Assembly (NCBI RefSeq): GCF_000316575.1
Contig: NC_019682.1
Span: 3,966,001 to 4,030,000, forward strand
DNA from: Calothrix sp. PCC 7507
Lineage (GTDB): Bacteria; Cyanobacteriota; Cyanobacteriia; Cyanobacteriales; Nostocaceae
Length of the DNA: 64,000 bases
Direction of reading: 5' to 3'
Below the pieces are notes generated by a model, which saw only the letters and a program-made list of their open reading frames with translations, was not told the DNA's origin and made no database searches. The position numbers were made by a program, and so were the translations under genes. Below are positions 49,774 through 60,037 of this stretch, one piece after another. The first letter of the stretch is position 1; each line of letters starts with the position of its first letter.

Positions 49774-50640
49774 TTATACAATCATCAAGTCTAGTTCCTC
49801 TTCCGGATTTCGTACCTGGGGTTTACTCGGATTTAGATAAAAATCGGACAATAAAGAGAATAATTCACGGTCAGGGGAATCGTTGGGCACAACACCCTCT
49901 GGACGCGCTAAAATTTGGTCTGCGATATTCAGGTAATAGTCGCAAACGTAGTTTAAAGATGGGTCAGACTCTGCCATTTCAAACAAGGTTTTACCCTTAA
50001 CACGGGAAACGCGAATGTCTTCTATCAATGGCAGGACTTCTAGAACTGGCATTGGTACAGCTTCTATATATTTCTCAATCAAGTCGCGCTTGGAGGTGCG
50101 GTTACCAATTAAACCAGCTAGACGCAATGGGTGAGTGCGTGATTTCTCTCGGACTGAAGCGGCGATGCGATTGGCTGCAAACAAAGCATCAAAGCCATTG
50201 TCAGTCACAATCAAGCAGTAGTCTGCATAGTTTAGTGGTGCTGCAAAACCTCCACAAACCACGTCACCGAGAACGTCAAACAAAATCACATCATACTCAT
50301 CAAAGGCGTTGAGTTCCTTCAGTAATTTTACTGTTTCGCCGACTACGTAACCACCGCATCCGGCACCAGCAGGTGGGCCGCCTGCTTCGACGCAATCGAC
50401 ACCACCGTAGCCTTTATAAATTACGTCCTCCGGCCAGACATCTTCGTAGTGGTAGTCCTTTTCTTGGAGGGTGTCGATAATGGTCGGAATCAAAAACCCG
50501 GTGAGGGTGAAGGTGCTGTCGTGTTTGGGGTCGCAGCCGATTTGCAACACTTTTTTGCCGCGTTTGGCTAGGGCGACGGAGATGTTACAGCTAGTTGTGG
50601 ATTTACCGATTCCACCTTTTCCGTAAACTGCTAGTTTCAC
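49774..50640 (-). CDS. chlL: Light-independent protochlorophyllide reductase iron protein
   Basis: 288 residues from a GTG at 50640, chosen because the protein then starts [17 protein letters not shown] and AGAGG precedes it; a TTG further upstream would add ten residues. It is the NifH-like ATPase that passes electrons to ChlN-ChlB. Walker A is GKGGIGKST (7-15); the cluster Cys residues are 95 (AGAGCGGY) and 129 (GDVVCGGF). First gene of the chlL-DUF5331-chlN run. Confidence 0.97.
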   Translation of the reverse strand: MKLAVYGKGGIGKSTTSCNISVALAKRGKKVLQIGCDPKHDSTFTLTGFLIPTIIDTLQEKDYHYEDVWPEDVIYKGYGGVDCVEAGGPPAGAGCGGYVVGETVKLLKELNAFDEYDVILFDVLGDVVCGGFAAPLNYADYCLIVTDNGFDALFAANRIAASVREKSRTHPLRLAGLIGNRTSKRDLIEKYIEAVPMPVLEVLPLIEDIRVSRVKGKTLFEMAESDPSLNYVCDYYLNIADQILARPEGVVPNDSPDRELFSLLSDFYLNPSKPQVRNPEEELDLMIV

Positions 50641-51310
50641 TGTTGTTTGCCTCTTATAGTTTTTTGTCAAACTCTTGGGTAAAACCTTGGCCCTTCACCT
50701 AGGCTGACATGGCGGTGCGTTAGGTCTGTTGAATGTCATTATTGTCCAAATCAGATGGAAAATAAAGGGGCTTCTAATCTGTAAAACGGTGATATCGATT
50801 GAATTATAGTTTAATTAGTTACTTGATAAATCTAATAGACTTTTTTGCTATTAAATAACTATAAAAATCATTTTTTGGTAATTTTAAAGTTTTTTTATAT
50901 AAAAAGGTTACAAAAGACAAAAAGCTGAAATAGATTTACATCAATGCTTTTGATGGGAATGGGAGATTAATAGATAATTAGATTTTAGGTGAAAAAAAGT
51001 ATGGTAACGGATTGATATAGAGATTAGCAGCCATACGGATGAATAAATTTACAGTCTTCAATATCGCCTAAATTGCAGGTTTCCAGTCAAACGCCAAGAT
51101 GCTATGACTGTTGTTTGTCAGCAAATGCTCTTTACTTTGTAATTAATTATTAATTTTTGGAATAAGTTGGGAGGGCAAACAACCGTCACCTGCGTCAACT
51201 TAACGTGAAACCCTTGTGAAGACTTGATCTTGAATTCACTCACTTATCATCACAATCCGCGTCACCCCACCCCGGCTTTGCTGATGCAAAACCTCCCCTC
51301 CCCTTGCTAA
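50641..51310. other. Spacer upstream of chlL, no gene seen
   Basis: This 670-base, AT-rich stretch should contain the chlL promoter. I see no open frame worth calling and no distinct operator. The part after 51240 is repeat sequence of the CCCACCCC/CCCTCCCC type. Confidence 0.5.
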
Positions 51311-51536
51311 GGCTACCGTGTACACACAAGTGATTGAATCACCCCAAAACCTTTAAAAGTAGGGGAGCCAGTCACGTGGGCGGGTTTCCCGACTTGAGGG
51401 AACTGGCGTTGTGTTATGCCGGAGGCTAACGCACCATCCGAGATTTGCGGTGCGTTAGGACTTTAGTCCATAACGCACCCTACCGAACGAAAACGAATGC
51501 AGGTGAGATTTTCCGACTTGTGTGTACACCGTAGCC
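51311..51536. mobile_element. 226-base non-coding element with terminal inverted repeats and target duplication
   Basis: The ends GGCTACCGTGTACACACAAG (51311-51330) and their inverted copy (51517-51536) match at all but one base. Identical TTGCTAA lies directly on both sides (51304-51310 and 51537-51543), a seven-base target duplication. No gene lies inside; an internal pair of GGTGCGTTA/TAACGCACC-type repeats is present. It is a MITE or the remains of a small insertion sequence. Confidence 0.8.
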
Positions 51537-51658
51537 TTGCTAAGGGGAGGGGATTGAGGGGTGGGGTAAAACATATATGGAGTAAGCGTTTGAGCTTAAG
51601 TTGACACCAATGAACAACCGTTTGCCCCTACAGACAATCTCACATGGCAGGGTGGTTT

Positions 51659-52672
51659 CTATTCACCATAGGCGCTACCCGCTACCTTGCCCCGGAAGAC
51701 GACATATTGGTAGATGTTGTAGAACAACATGATCGGGATTAAGAAACCGACGAAAATGATCATGAACACTAAGGCGCTGGGGGAAGCGGCTGCTTGATAG
51801 ATGGTGATTTGGGTGGGAATGATATAGGGAAAGACAATCAGCCCCAAGCCGATAAAGGTGAGGAGAAAAATCAAAATTGTCCAGATGATGGGAGTTCGTT
51901 CTTCTTCACGGTTGAGGCTTTGCAGCAGTAGCCAGACGAGAAGCACACCCAGCACAGGAATTACCGCAAAGATATAAACTAGGGGCGGACTGAATAGGCG
52001 TGTGCGGGCTGTTTCGTAAAATACGGGGGTGGCGATGGTGATTAAAATTGCACCAATGAGAGTTGTCACGGCGGCAATTTTAGCAGTGCGAAAATGGGTT
52101 TTTTGCAGTGGCCCGTCAGTTTTCAAAATTAGGTATGTGGAACCAATGAGGACGTAACCTTGAATCAGGGTGAGGGCGACTAAAAGCGATCGCCAGTCTA
52201 ACCAATCCCAGGTAGAACCAATAAAATGCCCCGCCTCATCTACTGTAATGCCTTCAATGACGCTGCCGAGGGCGAAACCCTGTCCCAAGGCGGCGAGGAA
52301 ACTGCCGGCACCAAAGGCGAAGTTCCAAAAAAACTTGCGATCGGAATGTTCCCGAAACTCAAAGGCCACCGCCCGAAAAATCAACCCAAAAATCATAATG
52401 AAAATTGGGATATACAGGGCGCTCAAAATGGTGCCATAAGCCAGAGGGAAAGCGCCAAACAGCGCCCCACCCATCAATACCAGCCAGGTTTCGTTAGCAT
52501 CCCAAACGTTGCCGAGACTAGTCATTAAAATGCTGCGCCGTTCTTCGTCAGAACTGGTTAGGGACAGGATGCCAACACCCAAATCAAACCCGTCTAACAT
52601 GACGTAAAGAAACAGGAACAGCGCCAGAATGACAAACCAAACTTCGGGAAGGAAGTGCAATAATGCTGCCAT
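51659..52672 (-). CDS. cydB: Cytochrome bd-type quinol oxidase subunit II
   Basis: 337 residues with about eight membrane helices. Family-like stretches are YVMLDGFDLGVGILSLTSSD, GNVWDANETWLVLMGG and FGAFPLAYGTILSALYIP. With CydA it reduces oxygen using plastoquinol. It follows cydA after a 110-base spacer of TATCAGT-type repeats. Confidence 0.96.
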   Translation of the reverse strand: MAALLHFLPEVWFVILALFLFLYVMLDGFDLGVGILSLTSSDEERRSILMTSLGNVWDANETWLVLMGGALFGAFPLAYGTILSALYIPIFIMIFGLIFRAVAFEFREHSDRKFFWNFAFGAGSFLAALGQGFALGSVIEGITVDEAGHFIGSTWDWLDWRSLLVALTLIQGYVLIGSTYLILKTDGPLQKTHFRTAKIAAVTTLIGAILITIATPVFYETARTRLFSPPLVYIFAVIPVLGVLLVWLLLQSLNREEERTPIIWTILIFLLTFIGLGLIVFPYIIPTQITIYQAAASPSALVFMIIFVGFLIPIMLFYNIYQYVVFRGKVAGSAYGE

Positions 52673-52782
52673 TGTTTTATCAGGTATCAGGTATCAGGTA
52701 TCAGTTATCAGTTATCAGTTATCGGTTATCAGGGTTGTTTTGTTGTTCACTGATAACTGTTCACTGTTCACTGTTCACTGAT

Positions 52783-54219
52783 TTAAGTTTCCACTGGACG
52801 TTGATCGGGGACAAATTCTGTTGGGGTGGGATCGATTGCGGGTTGGTTGTCCAATCCTGGTACGGGTAGCTGTAAGTTAGGGCCTTTGTTGATAATCCGG
52901 CTACCGAAATACAGAGTCGAGAATAACAAAATGCTGTAGACCACTGCAAAGATTGTCAAAGATGTCAAGACATTACTAGCAGGGATATGGGATGCGCCAT
53001 CAGCCGTGCGGATTTGCCCATACAACGCCCAGGGTTGCCGTCCTACACAGCGCACAATCCAACCTGATTCTACGGCGATGTAGCCTAAGGGCGCAGCAAA
53101 AATCCAGGCGCGCATCAACCATTTTTGTTGAGTAATTTTTTCTGGAGATAGTTTACCTAATAGCCACTGCAAGGCGCTCCACAGCATTAAGCCGACTAAG
53201 AAGAAACCAATCCCACTCATGATGCGGAAGGAGTAGTAAATTAAGCCCACCATATGGGGGCGATCCGCTGGTTTCCATTCCTTGAGTCCCTGAACTGGTT
53301 CAGAAAGATTCTTTTTGAACTCTAAAATGTATCCCAACCCGTTGGGAATTGAGAGTTCCCAGGTGTTTTTTTGGGCTTTTTCATCGGGTAAGGCAAGCAA
53401 AGTCCAATCTGCAGGCTGTCCAGCGGGGGATGTTTCCCACTTCGCTTCCATTGCTGCTAGTTTGGTGGGCTGGTAATGATAAACTTGCTCGGCGCTTAAA
53501 TGTCCGATGTAGACTTGCAGTGGTGCAACTGCGATCGCTGCAGCTAAGACGATTTTCAGTGATTTGGCAAAAAAGGCTTGATGGCGTTCTTTGAGAATAT
53601 ACCAAGCGCTGATGCCACCAATCACAAACAAAGAGGTTTCCAGGGTAGCAAAAAACATGTGCAACACGCTTTTCACCATGAAGGGATTGAGAATTGCTTG
53701 GAAATAATCGCTGACGATGAATTTACCATTCACCATTTCCCCACCCGATGGGGTTTGTAGCCAGGAATTAGCAACCAAAATCCAGAAGGTAGACAAGTTT
53801 GCACCAAAGGCAACCATGATGGTGGCTAAGTAGTGAATCACTGGGTGAACTCGCCCCCAGCCAAACAACATAATGCCCAGAAATCCGGCTTCTAGCATGA
53901 AGGCCATTGCGCCTTCAAAACCGAGAATGCTGCCAAAAAAATCACCCACGGCTTCCGAGAAAGGTGCCCAATTTGTGCCAAATTGAAATTCCATTGGCAA
54001 TCCTGATGCCACACCAATCCCGAAGTTAAGGACGTAGAGTTTAGACCAGAAGCGGGCATGATGATAGTAGTCTGGATTACGTGTTTTTAGCCACAGCCCT
54101 TCCACGATGACTAAGTAAATACCCATCCCCGTGGTGAGGACAGGCCACAGCATGTGGAAAATGGCCGTCAGCGCAAACTGCATCCGTGATAACACAACGG
54201 TATCTGACAAAAAATCCAT
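52783..54219 (-). CDS. cydA: Cytochrome bd-type quinol oxidase subunit I
   Basis: 478 residues from ATG 54219, which has GGAGG just upstream; the longer frame adds ten residues. It binds the hemes: a heme His at about 22 (FALTAIFHMLWP); GFEGAMAFMLEAGFLGIMLF is family-typical. The quinol loop is short, as in cyanide-insensitive oxidases of cyanobacteria. It is followed by cydB. Confidence 0.96.
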   Translation of the reverse strand: MDFLSDTVVLSRMQFALTAIFHMLWPVLTTGMGIYLVIVEGLWLKTRNPDYYHHARFWSKLYVLNFGIGVASGLPMEFQFGTNWAPFSEAVGDFFGSILGFEGAMAFMLEAGFLGIMLFGWGRVHPVIHYLATIMVAFGANLSTFWILVANSWLQTPSGGEMVNGKFIVSDYFQAILNPFMVKSVLHMFFATLETSLFVIGGISAWYILKERHQAFFAKSLKIVLAAAIAVAPLQVYIGHLSAEQVYHYQPTKLAAMEAKWETSPAGQPADWTLLALPDEKAQKNTWELSIPNGLGYILEFKKNLSEPVQGLKEWKPADRPHMVGLIYYSFRIMSGIGFFLVGLMLWSALQWLLGKLSPEKITQQKWLMRAWIFAAPLGYIAVESGWIVRCVGRQPWALYGQIRTADGASHIPASNVLTSLTIFAVVYSILLFSTLYFGSRIINKGPNLQLPVPGLDNQPAIDPTPTEFVPDQRPVET

Positions 54220-54548
54220 GCTTGCCTCCGCAAGTGAATCAACCGCCAACTGAAAGCTGAAGTATGAAGTATTAAGTATGAAGGATGAAGTGAGAATTGC
54301 TACAGAGCTTCTTCCCTACTTGCCGCTGCGTTAGCTTTCCAGCGTTTCGGAGAAAATACAGCCCCGCATTTCGTGCCGCATCCGGGAATCGTTGGGGTAA
54401 TTTCATACTTAATACTTTGTTTAGCCAACTTGGTTAATGTATTCTGAAAAAGCCTTTCACATTAATTTTACTGATTAAATTTAAAAAGTTTGTAGAAATA
54501 ATTAATACGACAATCCGTAAAAGTACTAGTATGCATAAATTGGCAATT
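54220..54548. other. Spacer upstream of cydA
   Basis: About 330 bases, partly TGAAGTA/TTAAGTA heptamer repeats (54258-54290). It should hold the cydAB promoter. No gene is seen. Confidence 0.5.
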
Positions 54549-54824
54549 TTAAATCTTAGATTGTCCGCCACATGATTTATCTCCTGTAATCTGCTCGATT
54601 TCTTGCAATGTTTGCCAGCCAGCTTCCCACTGGAAGCCGTCTTGTAATAATTTGGCGTTGAGCCAGAAGCGGACTTGGGGGTCACAAGCTGCTACCATTT
54701 CGGCATAAACCCACTTACCTTGATTTTTCCGGTTGACAACTTGGAAGTGTCGCCAACCATCCACTTTTTGCTGGGCTGTCCATTTGGAACCGACTAGGTA
54801 GGGGAATTTTTGTTTTTTGGGCAT
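54549..54824 (-). CDS. Trp-rich small protein (TIGR02450 type)
   Basis: 91 residues with six Trp. VGSKWTAQQKVDGWRHFQVV and KWVYAEMVAACDPQVRFW match the small Trp-rich protein family of cyanobacteria and marine bacteria, whose function is unknown. It stands alone between cydA and purQ. Confidence 0.85.
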   Translation of the reverse strand: MPKKQKFPYLVGSKWTAQQKVDGWRHFQVVNRKNQGKWVYAEMVAACDPQVRFWLNAKLLQDGFQWEAGWQTLQEIEQITGDKSCGGQSKI

Positions 54825-54929
54825 TGGCTTAGAAGTCAGAAGTCAGAAGTCAGAAGTCAGAAGTCAGGAGTTAGGAGTTAGGGGGTCAGGAGTTATTTTC
54901 CTACTCCCCTATTCCCTTTTACCCAGTCA

Positions 54930-55607
54930 TTAAGCGATCGCTTCCACTCTTTGCAATAATCCTTGAAATAGCCGTAAGCCATCGCTCTTGCCTAGTACTG
55001 GATCAGAGGCTCTCTCAGGGTGGGGCATCATGCCTAAAACGTTGCCCTGGCGGTTACAAATCCCGGCAATGTTGTTTAGTGAACCGTTGGGGTTTTCGCC
55101 CTGATAACGGAATACAACTTGCCCTTGGTCTTCAATTTCTGCCAGAGTCGCTTGATCAGCATAAAATCGACCTTCCCCGTGGGCGATGGGTAAGGTGATA
55201 ATTTCGCCAGATGTGTAAGCCTGCGTCCAGGAAAGATTGGTACGCTCGACTTTTAGGGGGAGGCGATCGCAGATAAAATGCAAATCCTGATTTCTCGCTA
55301 ATGCTCCTGGTAATAGTCCGGCTTCCGTTAATACTTGGAAGCCGTTGCAAATACCGATGACAAACTTACCTTTTTGGGCATGTTCAATCACCTGTTGCAT
55401 GACTGGCGAAAATCGAGCGATCGCACCACAGCGCAAATAATCCCCGTAACTAAAGCCACCAGGGATGACAATTACATCCAAATCATCAATATCCGTTTCT
55501 TGATGCCAAACCATGCGAGTTGGTTGTGAGAGTAAGTCTCTAGTCACATAAGCAACATCGCGATCGCAATTAGAACCCGGAAAAACAACAACGCCGAATT
55601 TTGTCAT
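54930..55607 (-). CDS. purQ: Phosphoribosylformylglycinamidine synthase subunit PurQ
   Basis: 225 residues: the glutaminase subunit that supplies ammonia for a purine biosynthesis step. Class I amidotransferase features are the nucleophile Cys 87 ([11 protein letters not shown]) and His in [10 protein letters not shown]. It works with PurS (55970) and PurL. It is separated from purS by 362 bases of repeats. Confidence 0.96.
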   Translation of the reverse strand: MTKFGVVVFPGSNCDRDVAYVTRDLLSQPTRMVWHQETDIDDLDVIVIPGGFSYGDYLRCGAIARFSPVMQQVIEHAQKGKFVIGICNGFQVLTEAGLLPGALARNQDLHFICDRLPLKVERTNLSWTQAYTSGEIITLPIAHGEGRFYADQATLAEIEDQGQVVFRYQGENPNGSLNNIAGICNRQGNVLGMMPHPERASDPVLGKSDGLRLFQGLLQRVEAIA

Positions 55608-55969
55608 TTGTTATTTGTCATTTGTCAAGGGTCAGGAGTCAAGAGTCAATCCGATTTTGGATTTTGGATACTTCGGCAAGCTCAGTACAAGTTTTAGATT
55701 TTAGATTGACTGCACCCATAAAGGGATGCAGCTTGGGGATTTTAAATTGACCCTTCGGCTTCGCTCAGGGTCAACGATTTTAGATTGATTCCGCCACGCC
55801 ACTTGCTCATGGGGGAAACCCCCAAGACCGCAGTGGCTCCACAAGGGGCGGGGCTTGAACCAAAAACAATCCAAAATCCAAAATTTAAAATCTAAAATTC
55901 GGAGGGTCAGGAGTCAAGGGTTAAGAGTCAAGGTTATTGTCTTCCTCCCCAGTCCCCAGTCCCCAGTCC
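55608..55969. repeat. Repeat spacer between purS and purQ
   Basis: The gap is filled with AGTCAAG, TTTTAGA and GTCAAGG-type heptamers (for example 55615-55650 and 55900-55935) and a segment reading CTTCGGCTTCGCTCAGGGTC. No gene is seen. Confidence 0.65.
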
Positions 55970-56248
55970 CTAAAACACACCAGTCTGTGTTTCGACTTCG
56001 ATCAAATCAAAGCGATAATTTTCAATCACTGGATTTGCTAACATTTGGTCACAGATGTCATTGAGATTTTGACGTGCCTTACTTTCATCAGAGGAGGTGA
56101 TGGTGAGTTCTATATACTTACCAATCCGCACCTGCTCGACGTTGTCGTATCCTAGTTGCTTGAGGCCAGATTGTACAGCCACACCAGCAGGGTCTAGGAC
56201 TGAAGGACGAAGCGTCACAAAAATTTTAGCTAAATACTTCGTTTGCAC
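55970..56248 (-). CDS. purS: Phosphoribosylformylglycinamidine synthase subunit PurS
   Basis: 92 residues from a GTG start: KYLAKIFVTLRPSVLDPAG and VRIGKYIELTI are typical of PurS, which bridges PurQ and PurL. It is upstream of purQ on the same strand. Confidence 0.95.
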   Translation of the reverse strand: MQTKYLAKIFVTLRPSVLDPAGVAVQSGLKQLGYDNVEQVRIGKYIELTITSSDESKARQNLNDICDQMLANPVIENYRFDLIEVETQTGVF

Positions 56249-56392
56249 AGGTTTCCGCTGAATACTGCGATCGCTATACTATAACTTTCTGCTCCAACTG
56301 AGTGAAAATAAGATTATGAAGCGGTTAGAGTTAATTTATCAGTTAGCCAATATAACGGCTTCCACTACAGTGGCAAATTTAAATAATTGTCT

Positions 56393-56797
56393 ATGAGAGC
56401 CATACGCACCCGCAGTCAAGAGCGGATTTTGAACTTGCTGAAAACCATCAAGCAAGGAATTTCTGCTCAAGATATTTACGTAGAACTACGTAACCGCAAT
56501 CAAAGCATGGGATTAGCAACAGTTTATCGTTCCTTGGAAGCCTTAAAACTGGAAGGGTTGGTGCAGGTTCGGACTCTGGCGAATGGTGAAGCCCTCTATA
56601 GCCTAGCCCAGCAAGATAAACACCATCTGACTTGTCTGCAATGCGGTGTCTCAATTCCCATTAATCAATGTCCCGTCCATGACTTGGAAGATCAGTTACA
56701 AGGCACCCATAAGTTTAAGATTTTTTACCACACTCTAGAGTTTTTCGGTTTATGTGGCCAGTGCCAAATTAATCAAGCGGCTGAGGTTGGTCATTAG
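56393..56797 (+). CDS. zur: Fur-family metal regulator, Zur/FurB type
   Basis: 134 residues from ATG 56393. A winged-helix domain (SAQDIYVELRNRNQSMGLAT and VYRSLEALKLEGLV) is followed by the dimerisation part with two CxxC pairs (LTCLQCGVS and GLCGQCQIN) that hold a structural zinc. The sequence resembles FurB of Anabaena, the zinc regulator Zur. Divergent from purS and followed by a beta-barrel-like protein on the same strand; Zur often controls outer-membrane proteins. Confidence 0.8.
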   Translation: MRAIRTRSQERILNLLKTIKQGISAQDIYVELRNRNQSMGLATVYRSLEALKLEGLVQVRTLANGEALYSLAQQDKHHLTCLQCGVSIPINQCPVHDLEDQLQGTHKFKIFYHTLEFFGLCGQCQINQAAEVGH

Positions 56798-56901
56798 GGG
56801 CAGGGAGCAAATGCCAAATGCCAATTCAGTACATTAACTGAACTTATAATATTAGAATATACATAAACACGAAAATGGGGCTATGATAGGCTCGCATCAC
56901 A

Positions 56902-56921
56902 ATCGTATGTTTTTATACGAT
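56902..56921 (+). promoter_or_regulatory. Palindrome upstream of the outer-membrane gene
   Basis: ATCGTAT-GTTTTT-ATACGAT is a perfect seven-base inverted repeat, 38 bases before the preferred ATG at 56960. It could be an operator or a transcript hairpin. It is not the usual Zur-box sequence I know, so the binding protein is unknown. Confidence 0.4.
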
Positions 56922-56959
56922 AGTTGATGTGTAATTCGAGCGATCGCCCCAAAATCAAC

Positions 56960-58786
56960 ATGCACGCAGTCAAAATCATTTCCTGTGCTTTGCTTTCTGT
57001 CCTGTTTCCGAGTTTAAGTTATGCATCTGATGGTATGCCTGTAGTTTCTTCTCCGGAAAATACGACAGAAGAATCCCTGCAACCACAGTTTGGGGCTTTA
57101 CCTAATAGTCCTCAAGAATTACCCGTAGTCTCTTCTCCAGAAATGAACACTGAAGAACCCCTGGAACTACAACCTGAGGTTTTACCTTTAGCATCGTCTG
57201 TTAGTACTCAAGCCAAAGATTTGCAGACAGAAATCCCTTTGTCTCCGTTGCAAGAACCACCTACCAAATTGCATAACTTGGAAACAGCCAACCAGCTACG
57301 AAAGGGCGCAGTTCAAGTAGAAGCGGGTTTTCTGCAAGTTTTGCCACTTGATGATTCTGTCTCAGGGACAGGATTACAAACTTATAACATTGATATCGAC
57401 TGGGGAGTCACAGATGATTTGCAGCTAGGTTTCACAGGTGATATTTATGACGATTATGTGAAATGCCCGGTTAGGGAACAATGCGGAGATTTTACAAGTA
57501 CAACTTATGGCGCAAAGTTAAAATATCGTTTAATTAATCAAAATCTTTGGGCTGTTGGTGTTGTGGGTACGGCTCAGTTAATGAACATATCTGCAAGTCC
57601 GGGGGCTTTCACCAACACTTCAAACACGAGGTTAAATACTGTCACCCCAGTTGGTGCTTTACAATTCCCTATCACTTACAAAGCTTCTCCAAATCTGCAA
57701 CTGCATTTCACTCCTGGAGTAGTGTTATTTCCAGAAACAGTAAAGGGAGCAGATTTTTTTGGCAGTTTTTTCAATATTGGTACGGGATTTAGCTGGCAAC
57801 CTTCAGAAAGAGTGAATTTGTTTGCTAATATTCAAGCTCCTTTGGGGCCTGGTGGCAATACCTTTAGCTCTAAAGACCGCTCTATTTATCGCAAGCTATT
57901 GTGGGCTGTGGGAGTAGATTACGCATTTAATCCCAGAATGGCGGCTGAAGTTTATGCTACTAATAGTTTTGGGACAACACCAACCACGGGTTTACTGGCA
58001 TTTATTCCTGATGGCGATGATTTGTTACTAGGAATTCGCTTTAAGCATGTGATTGATTTTGGACAAGGGTATGCAGCTAATTTTGGCAATCGCCCACAAA
58101 CAGAACTCTCAAGGCGCGATAGCACACTCTTATTTGATGGGTTCACACTTGCGAGTCCTCACACCCTCCCAACAGGTAAATTCCAAGCCAGAGGCGGGCT
58201 AGGTACAAATGGGAGTTCGAGTTTTGCCCTAGCTTATGGCTTGACAAATGACGCACAGTTAGAAATTAATGTTGACCAATTTGGCGGAAGCGATCGCCTT
58301 TCTGGTGCAGAAATATCTGGCCCTGGGGTAAAAATTGGGGGCGCAGTAAAACTGAGGTTCTTAGATCAAGCACGAGGTGATCTGCTTTCACTAAGTTTTA
58401 AACTTGCAGGAATCAGTGAGGCGGCTTTTCAAGGTAATGCTCTCAATGGAACTATATATGCAGAATTGCCGATCGCTTATCAACTCAGTCCCCAAACTTC
58501 CATATCCATTAATCCCAAGGGAGCATTTTTTGGTAAAGTTTCCCGCACTGGGATAGGAATTGGTATTAACCAAGCTCTAGGAAATCAGCTGCAATTTATT
58601 GCAGAATATACGCCTATTTTTACTGATGGTACAAGAGATGTTTGGAGTACTGGCTTGCGTTTTTTACCAAGTTCCAGATGGGGAATTGACATTTTTGCAG
58701 GTAATGCCATCGGACAGAGTGGCTTGGGAACAGTAACAGCAGAATCTGGGACTAATGTGGGTTTTAGTATTAATTGGGGAATTTGA
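56960..58786 (+). CDS. Probable outer-membrane beta-barrel protein
   Basis: 608 residues from ATG 56960, chosen because the product then starts with a signal peptide (ISCALLSVLFPSLSYA). An alternative ATG at 56927 adds 11 residues. The following 100 residues are acidic and Pro-rich with two PVVSSPE repeats. The rest looks like amphipathic beta strands, with DWGVTDDLQLGFTGDIYDDY, ALAYGLTNDAQLEINVDQFG, and a Gly/aromatic-rich end (GFSINWGI). Function is unknown; it follows a Zur-type regulator, which suggests a metal link. Confidence 0.75.
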   Translation: MHAVKIISCALLSVLFPSLSYASDGMPVVSSPENTTEESLQPQFGALPNSPQELPVVSSPEMNTEEPLELQPEVLPLASSVSTQAKDLQTEIPLSPLQEPPTKLHNLETANQLRKGAVQVEAGFLQVLPLDDSVSGTGLQTYNIDIDWGVTDDLQLGFTGDIYDDYVKCPVREQCGDFTSTTYGAKLKYRLINQNLWAVGVVGTAQLMNISASPGAFTNTSNTRLNTVTPVGALQFPITYKASPNLQLHFTPGVVLFPETVKGADFFGSFFNIGTGFSWQPSERVNLFANIQAPLGPGGNTFSSKDRSIYRKLLWAVGVDYAFNPRMAAEVYATNSFGTTPTTGLLAFIPDGDDLLLGIRFKHVIDFGQGYAANFGNRPQTELSRRDSTLLFDGFTLASPHTLPTGKFQARGGLGTNGSSSFALAYGLTNDAQLEINVDQFGGSDRLSGAEISGPGVKIGGAVKLRFLDQARGDLLSLSFKLAGISEAAFQGNALNGTIYAELPIAYQLSPQTSISINPKGAFFGKVSRTGIGIGINQALGNQLQFIAEYTPIFTDGTRDVWSTGLRFLPSSRWGIDIFAGNAIGQSGLGTVTAESGTNVGFSINWGI

Positions 58787-58888
58787 ATGGAAAAGAGCGA
58801 TCGCACCCACGCCACCAAAAACTTTACACACAAAAACCCCCAGTAGCTTGAGAGAATGGCGCTGCTAATGTTAAGATCAGTTTCGTTT

Positions 58889-60037
58889 CTAAGCGCCGCG
58901 ACTGATCTGTATGGGTTTCTGATTCAAAACTTCAGTGTAAAGTTTTTCTAACATAGTAATATTCTTACTGAGGTCATAGCGTTCTAATACACGCTTCCTA
59001 GCTTTCTGTCCCAGCACAGTTGTCAACTCTGGATGGTCTTGGAATAGTGGTAAAAGAGTTTTTAGTTGCGATCGCACAGTTTTTGTGCTGAGAATTACAC
59101 CAGCTCCTTTTTCTAAAACCTCGCCATCCGCACCTACATCTGTGGCTAAACAAGCTAGTCCAGATGACATTGCTTCTAACAGAGATAGAGACAATCCTTC
59201 TACCACTGAAGGCAAAATAAATACATCTGCTCCCCGCAAAATGTCGATGCGTCGGGCTTCATCAGCAATAAATCCCAACCAAATTATGCCAGATTCTTCA
59301 CCATAAAACGGCTGTAGAGAGGGTTTTAACGGTCCATCGCCAACAATCAATAGCTTGCTATCAAGCCCCATTTCTGACTGCTTCCAGGCGCGTAGGAGAG
59401 CTTCAACGTTTTTCTCTGGTGCGATCCGACCTTGGTAGACAAACAAGCGTTCGGCTTTAAATTCTGTTTTAACGTCAGAAGACCCAGGAGAATATCTAGT
59501 AATATCCACTCCATTGGGAATTACAGCTACATTTTTCTCTGGTACACCCAAACGCGCTAATAAGTCTCGCTGAATTTGGGAAAAGACAATGACGCGATCG
59601 TAGTTACCCAAAAACGGCGCGTATAGTTGATAAGCTAAAAACTGTGTTCCAGATATTAATTTTGCCCCTTTGCCCGCAAATGGTGTGTGGAAAGTGGCAA
59701 TCAGGGGTAAATTTAGCTGCTCACAAATTTCTGGGAGAACAAAATCTAACGGGGATAAAGTCAGCGAAGCATGGACTATATCTGGTTTAATTTCCCGCAG
59801 CGAGTCAGTTAGTACCTTAGTCGCTTTAAATGTGGGAATTGTGTAAACCTGGGACTTATAAATAAACGGTAGAGAAACTTCTTGGAAATTCGGCCAGTTG
59901 TCAGGCTGAGATTCTTCTTGGGCAAAGTGGAGAAAACTAACTTCATGTCCCCGGTCTAGCAAGGCATTTGTGATTTCTCGACTGTATGTGACATTGCCAC
60001 AAAATGGTGATTTTTTTCCAATCCAGGCTATACGCAT
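58889..60037 (-). CDS. Group 4 glycosyltransferase
   Basis: 382 residues with the GT-B fold: NVTYSREITNALLDRGHEVS in the N-terminal domain, VIPNGVDITRYSPGS in the linker, and FILPSVVEGLSLSLLEAMSS holding the EX7E pair of retaining transferases. Substrate is unknown. It is monocistronic, converging with the barrel gene. Confidence 0.88.
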   Translation of the reverse strand: MRIAWIGKKSPFCGNVTYSREITNALLDRGHEVSFLHFAQEESQPDNWPNFQEVSLPFIYKSQVYTIPTFKATKVLTDSLREIKPDIVHASLTLSPLDFVLPEICEQLNLPLIATFHTPFAGKGAKLISGTQFLAYQLYAPFLGNYDRVIVFSQIQRDLLARLGVPEKNVAVIPNGVDITRYSPGSSDVKTEFKAERLFVYQGRIAPEKNVEALLRAWKQSEMGLDSKLLIVGDGPLKPSLQPFYGEESGIIWLGFIADEARRIDILRGADVFILPSVVEGLSLSLLEAMSSGLACLATDVGADGEVLEKGAGVILSTKTVRSQLKTLLPLFQDHPELTTVLGQKARKRVLERYDLSKNITMLEKLYTEVLNQKPIQISRGA

